This document shows positions 61,419 through 64,000 of a stretch of DNA of 64,000 nucleotides, piece by piece. The position numbers and the translations under genes were made by a program. Every line of letters starts with the position of its first letter. The stretch's first letter is position 1. The DNA is from Labilithrix sp. (lineage in GTDB: Bacteria; Myxococcota_A; Polyangia; Polyangiales; Polyangiaceae), in the NCBI GenBank assembly GCA_019637225.1, contig JAHBWC010000013.1, forward strand, positions 55,139 through 119,138, read 5' to 3'. The notes under the pieces were generated by a model. It was not told the origin of the DNA. It ran no database searches and saw nothing but the letters and a program-made list of their open reading frames with translations.

Positions 61419-63716
61419 ATGCGACGTGATCAGAAGCTCGCCAAGAAGAAGAAGGCTCGCGCCCAGGCGCGCACGTCGGCGCGCGCGGACTCCGGCTTCT
61501 CCCTCGCCAAGGCAGCGACGAAGCCGTTTGGGCCGTGCTGGCTCAGTCGCTCGTGGCGCGACGACGGGCTGCCGCCCGAGCTCGTGAGCGTCGTGATCAG
61601 TCGTGACCTGGGCAGCCTGTACGTCGCGCACGTCATGCTCGTCGATCGCACGTGCTTCGGCGTGAAGAATGCGTTCACCGTCGGGCCCTTCACCCGGCGC
61701 GAGCTCCTCGAAACCGTGACCCGCGTCGGCCGGGCGCATGACGATGGGATGGAGTCGGCTTCTCCCGAGGACGCGCAATCCGTCGTGTTCGCCGCGGTCG
61801 CGTACGCGGCACGGCTCGGGCTTCGTCCGAGCCGCGACTTCGACGCGCGCCTCGTCGGCCCCGCTCCTTCCTCGCTGAAACCCACGCCGCTCGCGGCGCG
61901 CGAGCGACCGTTCTACGTGCCGGGGCCCGACGACGACGTCGTGAGGATTCTCGGTGCGCTGCGCCGCGCGGTAGGGGAGCACGGCTTCGACGTCGGTACC
62001 GACGTCGACGACGGAGACGCTGACGACGGCGACGCGGACGAGAAGCGCGAGGACGAGCTCGAGATCGCCGACGCCATCGGCGCGGCGTTCTCGGCGCTCG
62101 CTCAGGACGGCGAGCTGCCGGAGGGGGAGGTCGCGCTGGAACAGTTTCTCCTGGCGCTCGGTCTCGAGGACGACGTGCTCCCGCCCGAGCACGAGACGTC
62201 GCTGCCGTCCGTCTGGACGGCGCTCTTCCGGCCGCTCGCGAACGGCACGCGCGGCGTCGACCTCATGCGCAAACGCCGGCCGAAGGATGCTGCGTTCGCC
62301 GCGCTCGCCGAGACGCGCGCCGTGCTCTTCGAGGTACTCTCCGTCGTCGGGGCCGTCGGCATTTGCCGCGATCTCCTCACCGGCGAGACCCTTCGCGTTC
62401 GGCTCGGCGTCGTGGCCACGAGGGCCACGCGGTGGATGCGCTTCTTCGCCTACCTCACGCCGATGTCGGACGGCACGCTCTATCCGGCGTCCACGATGCT
62501 CGGGCACGCGTGGCTCCGCAACGTCGCGGTCGAAGCATGGCTCGCGAAGCTGAACGCGCTCCTCGAAGAGCTCGACGTCGACGAGCGCATCGATCCAGCG
62601 AACCCGACGCATGGTCTGACGCGATGGGGGGCGCTGGCTCATGCGGTGCTGCACGGAATGATCGCGCCGTCTGCGGAGGAGAGTGAGGAGCGGAGTCGTC
62701 CGCTCTATCTCGTCGATTCCGACGGCGATCGCTTCGAGCTCCACGAGGCGACGATCCCGCTCGCGCCGGACGTCGAACGAACGCTCTGCTCCGCGCTCGA
62801 CCGCGCCGACGACTTCGCCGCCGGCGACGGTTTCGCGTGGATGCGCGAGCCAAAGGAGCGTGGAGTCATCGCCGGCGAGCACGTCGCGTTCATCGAGCCG
62901 CCGGAGCTCGGCGCGATCCGCGTAACGACCACGTCCGTGGCGCGCTTCGAGGCAGTGTGCGCGCGGCTCGAAGCGCTGGCCGGAGCCCGGCTCGTTCCGT
63001 CATGCGTGAACGTCGTTCGCCCGTGGGAGCAGATGCCGGGCGCCGTCGCGGTCGAAACGCCCGAGTCGCGGCGCCTCGTCTTCGGATCGTCTCGGGTCGC
63101 AGCCGGAGAGATCGACATGGATCGCGTCGTCATCGACGGCGTTCGCCGCGCGCTCGACGAGGACGTGCCCATGTTGGGCGGTCATCCTCGCGACCTCGTG
63201 ACCGACGAGGACGGTCGTGGTCGCGTCGAGCGCTGGCTCCAGGACCAAGAGCTGCGGGGGATGCCGACTGGAAATGCGTTCCTCGACCTCGATGCCGTTC
63301 GGCGCGAGCTCGGGCTGCCCGGCGCCTTTCCGTTGGACGGAGCGGCCGTCCCCGGCGTCCCCGATCGGAAGATTTCGGAGACCATCCTGGAGTTCGCGCA
63401 GCCCATTCTCGATCCGCTCGGCGCACAGCCGGAGCTCGCCGAGGCTCGGCGTGCGCTCGACTTGGCCGTCGGAGTCTGGAACTTCCACGCGATGGCCACG
63501 CCCCGCTGGGGCAAGCCCGAATACCTCGCCGAGGCACGCGCGAAGATGCGTGGGCCCGGGATGCCTCCCGCGCTGGGGGCGATCTTCGAGACGCTCCTCG
63601 CGCGGCGCGCCAGCCTCTACGGCGACGACCTCCGCGTCGTCGGCGAATGGAGCCTGGGACCCGACGGGCGGGGCGGTCACTCCTTCCGTTGCGACGCCCG
63701 CCTTCCGCAGGGTTGA
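61419..63716 (+). CDS. Large protein of unknown function (765 aa)
   Basis: The N-terminus is very basic (KLAKKKKARAQARTS), which suggests nucleic-acid contact or a start artefact. A 19-residue acidic stretch (VDDGDADDGDADEKRED) lies near residue 200. The rest is a mix of alpha/beta segments with no recognised motif: VVISRDLGSLYVAHVMLVDRT and GVKNAFTVGPFTRREL early, WLRNVAVEAWLAKLNALLEEL in the middle and WNFHAMATPRWGKPEYLAE near the end. There is no signal peptide. ATG 61419 is preferred; a GTG at 61404 is possible. Codon use is like the rest of the window. Confidence 0.7.
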   Translation: MRRDQKLAKKKKARAQARTSARADSGFSLAKAATKPFGPCWLSRSWRDDGLPPELVSVVISRDLGSLYVAHVMLVDRTCFGVKNAFTVGPFTRRELLETVTRVGRAHDDGMESASPEDAQSVVFAAVAYAARLGLRPSRDFDARLVGPAPSSLKPTPLAARERPFYVPGPDDDVVRILGALRRAVGEHGFDVGTDVDDGDADDGDADEKREDELEIADAIGAAFSALAQDGELPEGEVALEQFLLALGLEDDVLPPEHETSLPSVWTALFRPLANGTRGVDLMRKRRPKDAAFAALAETRAVLFEVLSVVGAVGICRDLLTGETLRVRLGVVATRATRWMRFFAYLTPMSDGTLYPASTMLGHAWLRNVAVEAWLAKLNALLEELDVDERIDPANPTHGLTRWGALAHAVLHGMIAPSAEESEERSRPLYLVDSDGDRFELHEATIPLAPDVERTLCSALDRADDFAAGDGFAWMREPKERGVIAGEHVAFIEPPELGAIRVTTTSVARFEAVCARLEALAGARLVPSCVNVVRPWEQMPGAVAVETPESRRLVFGSSRVAAGEIDMDRVVIDGVRRALDEDVPMLGGHPRDLVTDEDGRGRVERWLQDQELRGMPTGNAFLDLDAVRRELGLPGAFPLDGAAVPGVPDRKISETILEFAQPILDPLGAQPELAEARRALDLAVGVWNFHAMATPRWGKPEYLAEARAKMRGPGMPPALGAIFETLLARRASLYGDDLRVVGEWSLGPDGRGGHSFRCDARLPQG

Positions 63717-63851
63717 GCTCGGCGACCGCTCATGACGATGTCGGCGCCTCGCAGGCATCGAATGACGCCTTGCGACCGCCCCTGGGCTCGGCGACGAGCT
63801 TGCCGAATCGCCGTGCTTGCTCGGTTGAGCAAGTTTGCCAATTCACGCAAG

Positions 63852-64000
63852 CTAACCTCGCGCCTTCGGAGTGCTCCTGCAGCGCCCGGTGAGGTCCAGG
63901 ACGAGGCCGCGAACGTCCGCTTGAAGTTCTTCGTGGGCGCCACCGTGGAGGAACTCGGCGACCCTTCGAGGTCCCAGGCCATCGATCTCGGCGAAGTCGG
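63852..64000 (-). CDS. C-terminal end of a helix-hairpin-helix protein (cut by window)
   Basis: Reading the minus strand from the window end gives 48 residues that begin DFAEIDGLGPRRVAEFLHGG and end in LTGRCRSTPKARG before a TAG at 63852. The sequence IDGLGPRRVAEFL is a helix-hairpin-helix DNA-binding motif as found in nucleases, ligases and polymerases. The rest of the gene is outside the window, so the family cannot be named. Confidence 0.5.
   Translation of the reverse strand, partial: DFAEIDGLGPRRVAEFLHGGAHEELQADVRGLVLDLTGRCRSTPKARG

Overview
This is a very GC-rich bacterial chromosome segment. It looks myxobacterial or from a related deltaproteobacterial lineage. The reasons are codon bias towards G/C-ending codons, a sigma-54/NtrC-type regulator next to a globin-coupled kinase, a dense cluster of multiheme c-type cytochromes, a bacterial pentameric ligand-gated channel, large exported proteins of unknown family and many small one-enzyme/one-regulator modules. 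I cannot name a genus from sequence reading alone. I see no rRNA, tRNA, IS element, prophage or CRISPR.

Region 1 (1-11.1 kb) looks like a stress or low-oxygen regulon. It holds CBS-domain proteins, universal stress proteins, a hemerythrin-like protein, a TreT-like glycosyltransferase, an alcohol dehydrogenase and an APH/AAA fusion kinase. They surround a two-component pair: a sensor kinase with an N-terminal globin-type haem domain, and an NtrC-family sigma-54 activator. Near-consensus -24/-12 (sigma-54) promoters lie before the kinase and before most neighbouring units. In several cases the -12 GC ends 13-15 nt from the start codon.

Region 2 (11.1-19.4 kb) is a candidate electron-transfer conduit. 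It has a NapC/NrfH-like tetrahaem membrane protein, a predicted outer-membrane beta-barrel, a 13-haem lipoprotein, a 27-haem-motif anchored protein, a second lipoprotein with 13 haem motifs and a 6-haem lipoprotein with a collagen-like Gly-X-Y segment. That is about 63 haem-attachment motifs in five proteins. Three of its promoters also look like sigma-54 sites, and two of these face each other and share one -12 element.

Region 3 (19.5-31.5 kb) holds a cyclopropane-fatty-acid-synthase-like methyltransferase, another CBS/transporter pair with divergent sigma-54 sites, and a translationally coupled pair encoding a Cache/HAMP sensor without output domain and a pentameric ligand-gated ion channel. 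It continues with a nitroreductase, small proteins, a thioredoxin-reductase-like flavoprotein, an exported methyltransferase, an AraC regulator and a quinone oxidoreductase.

Region 4 (31.7-49.3 kb) holds a 967-residue winged-helix/ATPase regulator, a universal stress protein, an ene-reductase module, and a tightly overlapping molybdenum-hydroxylase operon (IorA/IorB-like, dihaem cytochrome, XdhC, MocA-like) with a divergent LysR gene. Two further LysR modules (aldo/keto reductase, alpha/beta hydrolase) and a membrane protein follow.

Region 5 (49.2-64 kb) holds two large exported proteins (HEAT-repeat, 627 aa; unknown, 1069 aa) with a likely tiny companion ORF, a LuxR regulator, a LysR/isochorismatase-type hydrolase pair, an orphan ABC-type binding protein, a pirin, a RibD/DHFR-like reductase, a 765-aa protein of unknown function and the C-terminus of a helix-hairpin-helix protein cut by the window end.
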